Position numbers and translations under genes: made by a program. A DNA stretch of 64,000 nucleotides from Catellatospora paridis (lineage in GTDB: Bacteria; Actinomycetota; Actinomycetes; Mycobacteriales; Micromonosporaceae): assembly GCF_009720365.1 (NCBI RefSeq), contig NZ_ML769314.1:115264-179263 (forward strand), given 5' to 3'. Numbering within the stretch: position 1 is the first letter of the stretch; each line of letters begins with the position of its first letter. Of this stretch, positions 19,301 to 28,260 are shown one piece after another. The notes beneath the pieces were generated by a model that worked only from the letters and a program-made list of their open reading frames with translations, ran no database searches and was not told where the DNA came from.

Positions 19301-20533
19301 TCAGTCCGAGAGGTGGAGCCACAGCTGCTCGTGCCCGCGCAGCATCAGCTGCCGTGGCGTGCCGGGCGGCTCGGCCAGCCGGATGGCCGCGCCGAAGCGC
19401 TCCAGCAGCATCGCCAGCCCGCGTTGCCCCTCCAGCCGGGCGAGCGCGGCCCCCAGGCAATAGTGCGCCCCGCCTCCGAAGCTCAGCGTCGACGTCTCGG
19501 CCCGGTCGGGGTCGAACAGGTCCGGGGAGGCGAACACCGCCGGATCGCGGTTGGCCGCGGCGAGCAGCACCAGCACCCAGCACCCGGCGGGGATGGGCAC
19601 CCCGGCGACCTCGGTGTCCTGGGCGCACCAGCGCACCGAGAAGTGCGTCGGCACCTCGTAGCGCAGGATCTCCTCGACGTAGCGTGGGGCCAGCGAGAGG
19701 TCGCCACGGAGCCGGGCCAGTTCGTCCGGGCGCTCCAGCAGCAGGGTGAGCCCGTTGCCGAGCAGGTGCGTGGTGGTGACGAAACCCGCGTTGAAGACCA
19801 CGATGAGGTTGGCCAGCAGCTCCTCCTCGGAAAGCTGCGAGCCGTCGGCCTCCAGCGCCTGCACCAGCGCGGTGACCAGGTCGTCGCGCGGGTCCTTGCG
19901 GCGCGCCGCCGCGAGGTCGGCGAAGTAGCCGGTGATCTCCTCGGCGGCGGTGTTGGCGGCGGCGACGTTGTCGGGGGTCGTGCCGCCGAGTTCCAGGATC
20001 GCGCCGAGCGCCAGGGCGCGGGGGCGATACCAGGCGCGGTCGGCCTCGGGCACGCCGAGCAGCTCGCCGAGGACGTTGGCGGGCAGCGGGAACGCGAATT
20101 CGCTCATGAAGTCGACCTTCGCGCCGCCGGCGGCCTGTTCGGCGAGCCGGTCCAGCAGGTCCGCGGTCATCCGGTCGATCGCGGGTTCGAGCGCGTTGAC
20201 GCGCCGTGGGGTGAACGCCTGGTTGAACATCTTGCGCATGCGGGTGTGCCGGGGCGCGTTGGTGAAGAAGACCGAGTTCATGAACACGGCGTGCGCCCGG
20301 TTGCCCTCCCAGGTGGGCTTCGCACCGAGCAGGGTGGAGTCCATCACCTTGAAGGTCGCGGAGTCGCGCAGCACGGCCGCCGAGGCCTCGTATCCGTGCA
20401 CCACGTAGCTGTACCGGTCGCCGGGTGCGACCCGGCAGACCGGGCCGTGGCGGTGCAGTTCGGCGTAGAACGGGTAGGGGTCGCGGCGTACCTCGTCGGT
20501 GTGCAGCGACGCCAGCGAGACCTCGACGACCAC
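19301..20533 (-). CDS. Cytochrome P450
   Basis: A 410-aa soluble bacterial P450. The I-helix reads NAGFVTTTHLLGNG (a variant of AGxxT), the K-helix ExxR is EILR, and the haem loop is FGGGAHYCLGAALARLEG with the iron-ligating Cys. I chose the GTG at 20533, one base after the stop of the upstream GDSL gene. The longer ORF to 20629 would overlap that gene's coding sequence with non-P450-like residues. The tight spacing shows coupling with the esterase-like gene. Substrate unknown; it may oxidise a lipid or specialised metabolite using separate ferredoxin partners not present here. Confidence 0.92.
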   Translation of the reverse strand: MVVEVSLASLHTDEVRRDPYPFYAELHRHGPVCRVAPGDRYSYVVHGYEASAAVLRDSATFKVMDSTLLGAKPTWEGNRAHAVFMNSVFFTNAPRHTRMRKMFNQAFTPRRVNALEPAIDRMTADLLDRLAEQAAGGAKVDFMSEFAFPLPANVLGELLGVPEADRAWYRPRALALGAILELGGTTPDNVAAANTAAEEITGYFADLAAARRKDPRDDLVTALVQALEADGSQLSEEELLANLIVVFNAGFVTTTHLLGNGLTLLLERPDELARLRGDLSLAPRYVEEILRYEVPTHFSVRWCAQDTEVAGVPIPAGCWVLVLLAAANRDPAVFASPDLFDPDRAETSTLSFGGGAHYCLGAALARLEGQRGLAMLLERFGAAIRLAEPPGTPRQLMLRGHEQLWLHLSD

Positions 20534-20534
20534 G

Positions 20535-21833
20535 TCAGTCCTCGTCGGAGTCGTCGGCCAGGAGCAGGTCGAGCGGGACGGCCTTGGCCATCGCCTCGTT
20601 GCCGGCGTCGTTGGGGTGGATGTGGTCACCGCTGTCCCACTCGGGGCGCAACTTGGTCGGATTGGCCGGGTCGCGCAGCGCGGCGTCGAAGTCGATGATC
20701 CCGTCGAACTCGGTGCTGGTGCGGATGTACGAGTTCACCTGCAGCCGCACCGAGTCCAGCGTCGGGGTGTACGCGACCACGCCGGGCGCGGACTCGAAGG
20801 CGTTCCACGGGCTCAACGTGCACACGATGACCTGCAACCCGGACTGCTTCGCCACGGAGGCCATCTGCTGGATCCGCGCGATGATGTTGTCCGCGGTGTC
20901 CTGGCTGAGCCAGACGTCGTTGATGCCCAGGGCGAGGATGACGGTGCGCACCCCGGTCTGCCCGAGCACGTCGAAGTGGAACCGGGATGCGCCGTTCATG
21001 CCGAGTTCGTTGACGCCTAGGTCGGAGCCGTTGAGGGTGAGCCGGTTGCCGGACAGGCCCGCGTTGAGGATGCCGGGGGCCCGGCCCTCGGGCGCCTCCT
21101 TGACCAGCCGTGCGCCCAGGTAGTCGGTCCAGCGGCGGTCGGCGTTGACGGTCGTCTTCAGCCCGTCGGTGATCGAGTCGCCGAGCACCACGACCGAGCC
21201 CTGCCCGCTGCGGTTGAGCACGTCCAGGCCGGCGAGGTAGTACCAGTTGTTGCGGGTCTCGGCGAGCTTCGCGCCACTGGCCTCGCTCGCGTGGTCGCCC
21301 GTGCCGATGTAGGTGGTCTCCCGGGAGTACAGGTGCCAGGTGGCCGGGTTCGGCTTCTGCTGGGCCGGCACGTAGAGGGTGACCGCGAGGTCCTGCGCGG
21401 TCGGGACCTCCATCGACACCGGGTCGCTGACCGCGCTGCCGCCGGAGGGGATGGTCACCTGCTTCTGCCCGTTGAACGTGGCGTCGACCACCGAGCCGGG
21501 CTTCAGGTCGCCGGGACCGGCCTCGGGCCACGGCAGCGCGAGCGTGGCGCGGCCGATGGTGAGCGGAGCGGTGCCGTAGCGGTTGGACAGCCGGATGCGG
21601 GCCTGTGTGCCGCCGACCGAGGTGTGCACGAACATCCGGATGGTCTGGTCGGAGAAGCCGTCCTTGGACTTGCCCGACCCGGCCGGCGTCAGCGCCGCGG
21701 ACCAGGAGCCGGTCCACGCCTCCGGTTCGGGGGCGACGGCCTGGCTGTTCGCGGTGGCGACCAGCAGGGTCGAGCCGACGGTCACCAGGGTGACCAGTGC
21801 CATCAGGAATTGCCGTTGCCGGGGGCTGTTCAT
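20535..21833 (-). CDS. Secreted SGNH/GDSL hydrolase
   Basis: A 432-aa exported esterase/lipase-like protein. The start MNSPRQRQFLMALVTLVTVG gives a short basic head and a hydrophobic signal segment, with GAGGAG about 10 bases upstream; the ORF extends 16 codons further but without support. Block I is VVVLGDSITDG with the nucleophilic Ser, block III LGINDVWL, and block V DHIHPNDAG with the catalytic Asp-His pair. The N-terminal 200 residues form a beta-rich domain seen in two-domain actinobacterial SGNH proteins. First gene of a two-gene unit with the P450. Confidence 0.9.
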   Translation of the reverse strand: MNSPRQRQFLMALVTLVTVGSTLLVATANSQAVAPEPEAWTGSWSAALTPAGSGKSKDGFSDQTIRMFVHTSVGGTQARIRLSNRYGTAPLTIGRATLALPWPEAGPGDLKPGSVVDATFNGQKQVTIPSGGSAVSDPVSMEVPTAQDLAVTLYVPAQQKPNPATWHLYSRETTYIGTGDHASEASGAKLAETRNNWYYLAGLDVLNRSGQGSVVVLGDSITDGLKTTVNADRRWTDYLGARLVKEAPEGRAPGILNAGLSGNRLTLNGSDLGVNELGMNGASRFHFDVLGQTGVRTVILALGINDVWLSQDTADNIIARIQQMASVAKQSGLQVIVCTLSPWNAFESAPGVVAYTPTLDSVRLQVNSYIRTSTEFDGIIDFDAALRDPANPTKLRPEWDSGDHIHPNDAGNEAMAKAVPLDLLLADDSDED

Positions 21834-22192
21834 CGGCGTGAAGCTCCTCGGTCGCTGAGGGGTGTGTCGACCATCGGTCACCGGAATCCGGGCGTCGCGC
21901 CATGCGGCCGCAGGCGCCGGCGGCGCCCCGGGCTCCGTGGTGTTCAGGTCGGCAGTCTAAGCCGATCGAAGCGCCGTTGGCACCATCGGAATCGATGGAC
22001 CGTCCGCTCAAGACGTCTGCATACGCAAATGTCCCGATTGGAAAATGACGTCTATACGAATCGACGACTCTAGGTGGTTCCTGATTCATCGCGGCGGCGG
22101 TATCGTCCCCGCGTAGGCCGCTGCCACACTCCCGGAACCGGCCTGCCACCAGCGAATCCGCTGTCTCCTGACCGAACTGGGGTGACTCGACC
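21834..22192. promoter_or_regulatory. Divergent promoter region with operator-like palindrome
   Basis: These 359 bases separate the leftward GDSL gene from the rightward ligase and hold promoters for both. A 6-bp inverted repeat, CCATCG-GAAT-CGATGG, lies at 21983-21998. An A/T-rich tract at 22018-22065 contains TACGCAAAT (22022-22030), a word found again in the promoter region before the HmaS-type gene (34561-34569). GGGGTGA precedes the GTG start at 22193. No small ORF is supported. Confidence 0.5.
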
Positions 22193-23767
22193 GTGGGCGA
22201 TCGGACATACGATCCGGCAGACAACTACGCCGCGAAGGCATTGACGCTTTTCACCGGATACGGTGACGCCGAAGCGCTCGTCGCGGTCGACGGCCGGCGC
22301 TACTCGTACGCCGAGGTGCGTGCCGAGGTGATCGCGATGGCGGGGGCGCTGTGGGCGCACGGCGTCCGCCCCGGGCAGGCGCTGGGCGTGCTCGCCCGCA
22401 ACCCCGCCGAGTCGGTCTTCCTCCAGCTCGCGGCGGGGCTGATGGGCTGCCGCACCGCGTGGATCGCCAACAACGCCCCGCCGCGGTTCCGGCGGGGCTT
22501 TCTCGACCTGGCCGAGGTCGACGCCTTCGTCTACGACGCCGGCAAGCTGCGCGAGATGGGCGCGGAGCTGGCCGCGCTGGCCGCGCCGCGGCCGGTGTTC
22601 TGCTTCGGGCCGGGCGGCGCGGGGCCGGACCTCACCGCCGGGCCGCCCGCGACCGAGCTGCCGTTCGGCCCGGCCGCCGTCACCGACGAGCCGTCGTCGC
22701 TGTTCCAGACCGGCGGCACCACCGGCTCGCCGAAGCTGGTCCACCACGGGCACCGCTTCTTCGCCGCGCTGCACGCCCTGTCGGAGTACTACCTCAGCGG
22801 CGGCCAGCCCACCCTGCGCCACCTGCTGGTCGCCGGCACCTGGCACGTCAGCGCGCAGACGGCGGTGTTCATGACGCTGTTCACCGGGGGCACCGCGTTC
22901 CTGCACGACGGCCTGGACTACCCGCTGTTCTACGACACCATCGAGCGCGAGCGCATCAACAGCACCCTGCTCGCCCCGCCGCTGCTGTACGTGCTGCTCG
23001 ACGACCCCAAATCGGCCGGGGTCGACTTCAGCAGCCTGCACACGCTGACCGTGTCCGGCGCGGCGGCCTCCCCGGCCCGGCTCACCCAGGCCATCGAGCG
23101 CTTCGGCCCGGTGCTGCGCATCGTGTACGGCATGAGCGAGTCCCCGTTCATCTCGGCGCTGCCAGAACTCGACCACGACCCGGCGCACCCCGAGCGGCTG
23201 TCCTCGTGCGGCATCCCGTACGGCGACGTGCGCGTGCAGGTCCGGGGCGAGGACGGGGCCGTGCTGGCGCCCGGCGAGGTCGGCGAGGTCTGGATCACCG
23301 GTTCGCTGCTGATGCGCGGCTACTGGGGCATGCCCGAACTGACCGAGCAGACGCTCGTCGACGGCTGGTTGCGCACCGGCGACGTGGGCCGGCTGGACGC
23401 CGACGGCTACCTGTACTTGCTGGACCGGGTCAAGGACATGATCGTGACCGGGTTGAGCAGCACCAACGTCTTCTGCCGCCCGGTCGAGGACGCGCTGGCC
23501 GCGCACCCCGAGGTGGTGGCCGCGACGGTCATCGGCGTGCCGCACGAGCTGGAGGGCGAGGCGGTGCACGCGTACGTGGTGCGCACGCCCGACGGCACGG
23601 TCACTCCCGCGGAGCTGATCGAGCTGGCCACCGCCGAGCTCAACGCCATGTGGGCGCCGCAGCACGTCGAGTTCATCGACGAGTTCCCGCTGACCGAGTC
23701 CGGCAAGGTCGACAAGAAGGTTCTGCGGGAGCGGTATGCCGCCCGCACCGGTCCTGGAGGGCACTGA
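22193..23767 (+). CDS. AMP-forming acyl/aryl ligase, first gene of an exporter operon
   Basis: A 524-aa adenylate-forming ligase beginning MGDRTYDPADNYAAKAL from a GTG with GGGGTGA upstream. Motifs: FQTGGTTGSPKLVHHGH (A3, about residue 178), IVYGMSESPFISA (A5), LYLLDRVKDMIVTGLSSTN (A8), and the C-terminal lysine in LTESGKVDKKVL. It is the close paralogue of the ligase at 1502. The stop overlaps the MFS gene start by one base (TGATG), so it is coupled to a transporter and then to an SGNH hydrolase. This suggests activation of an acid belonging to the exported product. The substrate is not deducible by eye. Confidence 0.92.
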   Translation: MGDRTYDPADNYAAKALTLFTGYGDAEALVAVDGRRYSYAEVRAEVIAMAGALWAHGVRPGQALGVLARNPAESVFLQLAAGLMGCRTAWIANNAPPRFRRGFLDLAEVDAFVYDAGKLREMGAELAALAAPRPVFCFGPGGAGPDLTAGPPATELPFGPAAVTDEPSSLFQTGGTTGSPKLVHHGHRFFAALHALSEYYLSGGQPTLRHLLVAGTWHVSAQTAVFMTLFTGGTAFLHDGLDYPLFYDTIERERINSTLLAPPLLYVLLDDPKSAGVDFSSLHTLTVSGAAASPARLTQAIERFGPVLRIVYGMSESPFISALPELDHDPAHPERLSSCGIPYGDVRVQVRGEDGAVLAPGEVGEVWITGSLLMRGYWGMPELTEQTLVDGWLRTGDVGRLDADGYLYLLDRVKDMIVTGLSSTNVFCRPVEDALAAHPEVVAATVIGVPHELEGEAVHAYVVRTPDGTVTPAELIELATAELNAMWAPQHVEFIDEFPLTESGKVDKKVLRERYAARTGPGGH

Positions 23768-25725
23768 TGACGATCAACGCCGCACCCGCGGTCGGCGACC
23801 CGGTGCCCGAGCAGGCCGAGCAGGCCGCCGCGCTGCCGGTGCTGGCCGCCGAGGCGGTGTCGACCCTGGCCACCCGGATGTCGCTGCTGGCGGTGCCGTG
23901 GCTGATGCTCGCCGCGGACGCGGACTGGCGATTCGTCGGGCTGGTCTCGGCGGCGCAGGTGCTGGCATACCTGCTGGCCGGGCCGGTGGGCGTGGCACTG
24001 GCCGACCGGCTGCACCCGGTGCGGCTGGCGGTGTCGGCCGACCTGCTCAGCGCGCCGGCGCTGGCGGGGATCGCGTACTTCGCGCTGCCGGACTCGGCCC
24101 TGGCCGCATCGCCGGGACTGCTCGGCACCGCCGGGCTGGGCGTGCTGGCGGCGCTGGCCGGCGCGCTGCGCGCGGTCGGTGACCGGGCCCGGAACGCGGT
24201 GCGCCGCGGCGCCGGTGACGACGGGGCGGGGCCGCCGCGGTCCGGTGTGGTCCGTGCCCTGCAGGTGGTCGTGGTGCTTGTCGGCGGCGCGGCGGCGGGG
24301 GTGCTGGTGGTGCGCCTGGGCCCGGCCGGGGTGCTGTGGCTCGACGCCGTGCTGTGCGCTCTCGGCGCGGCGATGCTGGTGCAGGCGGTCACCGTCAGGC
24401 CGCGGCCCGATGCCGCGTCGCCGCCGTCCGAAGTGCTCAGCGGCGAGGTGCTGCCCGCCGAATCCGGCCAGGACACCACGGCATCCGATGCGGCATCCGA
24501 CGGCCGCGTCACCGCCGCGACCCAGGCCGCAAGCGAGCCGCCCGTCAACGGCCGAGTCGCTGCTGCGACCCAGGCCGCAAGCGATCCGCCGGTCAACGGC
24601 CGAGTCGTGGCCGAGCCACCTGCCGAAGACGACGCGGCGGCCGCCACCGCCGAGCGGGCTGACGACGACGCCGCCACGCGTGGGCGGCATGCCGCGGAGG
24701 AACCGCGCAAGGCCGGTGACGGTCGGCAGGCACCGCCGATCGCCCGCACCCAGGCTCGTGACCTGCGGCGCAGCGCCATGGCCGAGCTGCGGGCCGACGG
24801 GCTGGTGCGCCGCCTGGCGGCCGTGCTGTTCGTGACCAACCTGCTGGTGCAGGCCGGTGCCGTGCTGCTGGTGGCGGCCTGGATGGAGCACGTGCTGGGC
24901 GGGCCTGACCTGCTCGGCCTGGTAGGCGGGGCGTTCGCGCTCGGCGCGGTCGCCGGAGCCGTGGTGCTGACCGGGCTGACCCGGACACCGTCGCGCCACC
25001 TGCTGCCGGCGCTGGCCTTCCTCGCCGGCGGCGGGGCCGCCGCCCTCGTCGTCGGGCTGCCGCCCGTGCAGCTGATCATCGCCGTGGTCGCGGCGGTGTG
25101 CGGGGCGACCATGTCGTCGGTGACGCCGCCGCTGGGCATGCTGCTGTCGCAGCGGGTGCCGGTGCCGGTGCGCAGCCGGGTCGGCGGGTTCGCCGCGGGT
25201 ATCGCCTACCTGGGCGTGCCGCTCGGCACGGCCGCCGCGGCCTGGGCGCTGCCCCGGCTGGAGTTGCGCTGGGCACTGGCCGCCGCGGCCGGGGCGTACC
25301 TGGTGGCGCTGCTGGCCCCGGTTTTCGCGTACCGCACCTGGCGGCAGCTGAGCGCCGGTGCGCCGGCCGTGCTGACCGGCGCGGCCCGGCTGCCCGCCCG
25401 CCTGTCCGTGACGCTGGCCTACGCCAACGGCCAGTGGCTGGTCGAGGTGCGCAAGGGCCGCGCCCTACTGGGCTCGCGACACCTGGTGAAGAGCGCCGAG
25501 GCGCTGAACATGCTGGCCCTGCTGGACGTCCCGGGCGTACGCCGCAGCGTCGAGGAGGCGCTGACCGTCGATCAGACCGAGGCGGCCAGGCAGGCCGAGC
25601 GCATGCGCAGCGAACTCGCCGAGCTGGAGGCGAAGCTGGCCGGGCTGTCCGAGATGGCCGAGCTCAGCGAGGTCCGGCTGCCGGTGCAGCAGACGCCGAA
25701 CAGCAAGGCGACCACCCATGGCTGA
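23767..25725 (+). CDS. MFS exporter with long central loop and extra C-terminal domain
   Basis: A 652-aa major-facilitator protein of the drug-efflux (DHA3-like) type. About six hydrophobic spans lie in residues 20-210 and six more in residues 350-530. The cytosolic loop between the halves is unusually long (about 130 residues), disordered and Ala/Pro/Asp-rich, and contains two 16-residue tandem repeats (246-277). After the last span comes a domain starting LSVTLAYANGQWLVEV and ending in a coiled coil (RMRSELAELEAKLAGLSEM). The same domain ends the second MFS protein of this window. It is coupled to the ligase upstream and overlaps the SGNH gene by 8 bases. Probable exporter of the cluster product. 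Confidence 0.88.
   Translation: MTINAAPAVGDPVPEQAEQAAALPVLAAEAVSTLATRMSLLAVPWLMLAADADWRFVGLVSAAQVLAYLLAGPVGVALADRLHPVRLAVSADLLSAPALAGIAYFALPDSALAASPGLLGTAGLGVLAALAGALRAVGDRARNAVRRGAGDDGAGPPRSGVVRALQVVVVLVGGAAAGVLVVRLGPAGVLWLDAVLCALGAAMLVQAVTVRPRPDAASPPSEVLSGEVLPAESGQDTTASDAASDGRVTAATQAASEPPVNGRVAAATQAASDPPVNGRVVAEPPAEDDAAAATAERADDDAATRGRHAAEEPRKAGDGRQAPPIARTQARDLRRSAMAELRADGLVRRLAAVLFVTNLLVQAGAVLLVAAWMEHVLGGPDLLGLVGGAFALGAVAGAVVLTGLTRTPSRHLLPALAFLAGGGAAALVVGLPPVQLIIAVVAAVCGATMSSVTPPLGMLLSQRVPVPVRSRVGGFAAGIAYLGVPLGTAAAAWALPRLELRWALAAAAGAYLVALLAPVFAYRTWRQLSAGAPAVLTGAARLPARLSVTLAYANGQWLVEVRKGRALLGSRHLVKSAEALNMLALLDVPGVRRSVEEALTVDQTEAARQAERMRSELAELEAKLAGLSEMAELSEVRLPVQQTPNSKATTHG
24502..24606 (+). 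repeat. 48-bp in-frame tandem repeat in the MFS loop
   Basis: Two 48-base units (24502-24549 and 24550-24597) plus a 9-base partial third unit encode GRVTAATQAASEPPVN and GRVAAATQAASDPPVN. The units differ at a handful of positions. They sit in the predicted cytosolic loop between the two transporter halves. Confidence 0.85.
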
Positions 25726-26416
25726 CGGGTACGCCTCCACGCTGGAGGCGGCCGACCCCTACTGCCTGCGCCCCGGCGAGGCGGCGGGGCTGCTGGCCGG
25801 GCACCCGTGGCGGCGCTTCGCGGTGCTGGGCGACAGTGTCGCCTCGGGGGTGGGCGACCCGGTGCCCGGATACGTCGAGCAGGCCTGGTGCGACCGGATC
25901 CACAGCGAGCTCGCCGCGCAGCAGCCCGACCTGCGGTATCTGAACCTCGGGGTGCGCGAGCTGCGCGCGGCGGAGATCCGCGAGCAGCAGCTGGACCGCG
26001 CGCTGCGTTTCGCGCCGGACCTGGCGCTGATCTCGGCGGGCGGCAACGACGCGATGCGGCGCTCGTACCAGCCGGACGCGGTGGACGAGGAACTGGCCGC
26101 GATGATCATCGCGCTGCGCGTGGCCGGCGCGGATGTCATCACGGTCGGCATGTTCGACGTGTCCTTCGCGCCGTCCTTCCCGGAGCCGGTGAAGCAGCAG
26201 GTGGGGGAGCGGATGCGGATGCTGTCGGCGCGCACCGCGGCGCTGGCCCGGCGGCTCGGCGCGATCCACGTCAACTGCACCGGGCATCCGGCCGAGCGCG
26301 ACCCGGCCAGCTACAGCGCAGACGGCGTACACGGCAACCTGCGCAGCCACAGCATCTGCGCCGCGCTCACGGTGCGCCGCCTCGGCCTCCACCTGGGCCG
26401 CGGTGACACCGACTGA
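25718..26416 (+). CDS. Cytosolic SGNH/GDSL hydrolase
   Basis: A 232-aa single-domain SGNH hydrolase without signal peptide. Block I is AVLGDSVASGVGD with the nucleophilic Ser (residue about 36), block III SAGGNDAM, and block V YSADGVHGN giving the Asp-His pair. The ATG overlaps the MFS gene by 8 bases, so it is the third member of the ligase-exporter-hydrolase operon. Such enzymes hydrolyse or transfer acyl esters. In this setting it may cut or form an ester of the pathway product, which is inference. Confidence 0.85.
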   Translation: MADGYASTLEAADPYCLRPGEAAGLLAGHPWRRFAVLGDSVASGVGDPVPGYVEQAWCDRIHSELAAQQPDLRYLNLGVRELRAAEIREQQLDRALRFAPDLALISAGGNDAMRRSYQPDAVDEELAAMIIALRVAGADVITVGMFDVSFAPSFPEPVKQQVGERMRMLSARTAALARRLGAIHVNCTGHPAERDPASYSADGVHGNLRSHSICAALTVRRLGLHLGRGDTD

Positions 26417-26426
26417 CCGGGGAGGG

Positions 26427-26915
26427 TCAGAGGTAGTCGGCGGTGGTGCGGACCCGGCCGAAGCGGGGGAAGGTGCGGCGTACCGCCATCTCGTGCTCGT
26501 CGGTGGCCAGGCCGGACATGGCGTCCTCGACGAACTCCAGGTCGTAGCCGAGGTCGCCGGCGGCCCGCGCGGTGGACTCCACGCCCATGGTGGTGACCAG
26601 GCCCGCGAGCACGAGCTTGGTCGCGCCCAGGCGCTGTAGCTGCTCATGCAGGTCGGTGTTGTGGAACGCGCCGATGGTGCGCTTGACCACCAGTACGTCA
26701 CCGGGCTGGGCCAGGCCCTCGACCAGGTCGCTGCCGGGCGGCTGCGCGGCGACGTTGGGCCGGTCGACCCGCACCAGCACCACGGGTCGCTCCGCGGCCC
26801 GGAACGCGGCGGCCAGTTGCGCGCAGCGGCGCAGCACGTCTTCGCCGGAGTGGGGCTCCACGGGCAGCGCCACGATGCGGGGCATCAGGTCGATCAGTAC
26901 GAGAGCCGTGGTCAC
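26427..26915 (-). CDS. Isochorismatase-family hydrolase (Gly at the Cys position)
   Basis: A 162-aa isochorismatase-like protein. Asp9 (VLIDLMP) and Lys78 (VVKRTIGAF) of the family triad are present. The position of the nucleophilic Cys is Gly111 in LVTTMGVESTARAA. This replacement also occurs in true isochorismatases such as PhzD and in other bacterial members, so the enzyme need not use a thioester intermediate. The protein is a little shorter than typical members (180-210 aa). Convergent with the SGNH gene and divergent from the protease gene. Substrate unknown. Confidence 0.85.
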   Translation of the reverse strand: MTTALVLIDLMPRIVALPVEPHSGEDVLRRCAQLAAAFRAAERPVVLVRVDRPNVAAQPPGSDLVEGLAQPGDVLVVKRTIGAFHNTDLHEQLQRLGATKLVLAGLVTTMGVESTARAAGDLGYDLEFVEDAMSGLATDEHEMAVRRTFPRFGRVRTTADYL

Positions 26916-26916
26916 G

Positions 26917-27141
26917 AGTCGATCTTACTCCGCCGTGAGGTGCCTCGGTCGTTCGGCCACGGCGGGACGTTGCCGGAGCCGTTCGGGTTGCACGCTGAGC
27001 AGAGTTGGCACATACATTTAGCAAGCTAAATATTGAAGATTCTTGCAACGTTTGGCATCGTGTTCCACGACCGAGCGCCCCAACCGGGCAACCCGGTCAC
27101 CTCCGGCATGTCACCACATGCCATAACCCCGAGGAGGAACC
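26917..27141. promoter_or_regulatory. Divergent promoter region with AT-rich palindrome
   Basis: This gap between the isochorismatase-like and protease genes contains the inverted repeat ATTTAGC-AA-GCTAAAT at 27016-27031, an A/T-rich island in a very GC-rich sequence. It looks like an operator or promoter element. GAGGAGG at about 27130 precedes the protease ATG. Confidence 0.5.
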
Positions 27142-28203
27142 ATGCTCCACACCGAATCCCCGTTCCGGCGAATCGCCGTACGCGCGGCCGCTGCCACGCT
27201 GCTCGCCGCGGGTCTGCTGGTCCCGGCGACCGCCCAGGCCGCCCCCGCCGGCGGCACCGGGCCCGCGCTGACCGCCGACGCGGCAACCGCTCTCGCGGCC
27301 GACATCGACTCGGCCGGCGTATACCAGGACAACGCCGGCAAGATCGTCGTCACCGTCACCGACAGCGCCTCCGCCGACCGGGTCCGCGCCGCAGGCGGTG
27401 TCGCCCGTCTCGTCACCCGCAGCGCCGCGCAGCTGAACGGCGCCACCGCCGAACTCGACCGGCTCGCCCGCATCCCCGGCACGTCCTGGTACACCGACCC
27501 GATCAGCAACCAGGTCGTGGTCACCGCCGACAGCACCGTCACCGGGTCGAAGCTGGCCAAGCTGAAGGCCGTCACCGACCGCCTCGGCGACACCGTGCGG
27601 GTGGAGATCACGGCCGGCACGCTCAGCCCGACCATCTCCGGTGGGCAGGCCATCTACGGCGGCAACTCGCGCTGTTCGCTCGGCTTCAACGTGCGCAACT
27701 CCGCGGGCGTCTACTTCTTCCTCACCGCCGGGCACTGCACCAACATCTCGTCCAGCTGGTACGCCTCGTCGGGCGGCGGCAACTTCATCGGCACGCGCAC
27801 CGGCACCAGCTTCCCGGGCAACGACTACGGCATCGTGCGCTACGACAGCGCGATCGCCCACCCCGGCAACGTCTACCTCTACAACGGCAGCTACCAGGAC
27901 ATCACCAGCGCCGGCAACGCCACCGTCAACCAGACCGTGTACCGCAGCGGCAGCACCACCGGCCTGCGCAGCGGCCGCGTGCTCGGCACCGGCGCGACCG
28001 TCAACTACCCGCAGGGCACCGTCACCGGTCTGATCCGCACCAACGTGTGCGCGGAGGGCGGCGACAGCGGCGGCTCGCTGTTCGCGGGCACCGTCGCGCT
28101 CGGCCTGACCTCCGGCGGCAGTGGCAACTGCAGCTCCGGCGGCACGACCTACTTCCAGCCCGTCACCGAACCGCTCAGCGTCTACGGCGTGAGCGTCTAC
28201 TGA
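27142..28203 (+). CDS. Secreted alpha-lytic/streptogrisin-type serine protease (S1E)
   Basis: A 353-aa preproprotease. Residues 1-34 are a signal peptide ([20 protein letters not shown] ... AQA), followed by a pro-region (about 35-165) with a streptogrisin-like pro-fold ([20 protein letters not shown]). The mature chymotrypsin-fold domain starts near [10 protein letters not shown]. The triad is His198 (LTAGHCTN), Asp228 (NDYGIVRY) and Ser309 (GGDSGGSLF). Cys pairs flank His198 and Ser309 as in streptogrisins. It is an extracellular enzyme for protein breakdown and not obviously part of the metabolite cluster that surrounds it. Confidence 0.95.
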   Translation: MLHTESPFRRIAVRAAAATLLAAGLLVPATAQAAPAGGTGPALTADAATALAADIDSAGVYQDNAGKIVVTVTDSASADRVRAAGGVARLVTRSAAQLNGATAELDRLARIPGTSWYTDPISNQVVVTADSTVTGSKLAKLKAVTDRLGDTVRVEITAGTLSPTISGGQAIYGGNSRCSLGFNVRNSAGVYFFLTAGHCTNISSSWYASSGGGNFIGTRTGTSFPGNDYGIVRYDSAIAHPGNVYLYNGSYQDITSAGNATVNQTVYRSGSTTGLRSGRVLGTGATVNYPQGTVTGLIRTNVCAEGGDSGGSLFAGTVALGLTSGGSGNCSSGGTTYFQPVTEPLSVYGVSVY

Positions 28204-28221
28204 GGCCTCCTCCTCAGGTGA

Positions 28222-28254
28222 GGCAGCCGCCGGGCCCCCACCCCGGCGGCTGCC
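28222..28254. terminator. Bidirectional GC-rich hairpin terminator
   Basis: Perfect 13-base arms GGCAGCCGCCGGG (28222-28234) and its complement (28242-28254) flank a 7-base loop. It lies between the convergent protease and E1-beta genes. Confidence 0.8.
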
Positions 28255-28260
28255 GCCCGG

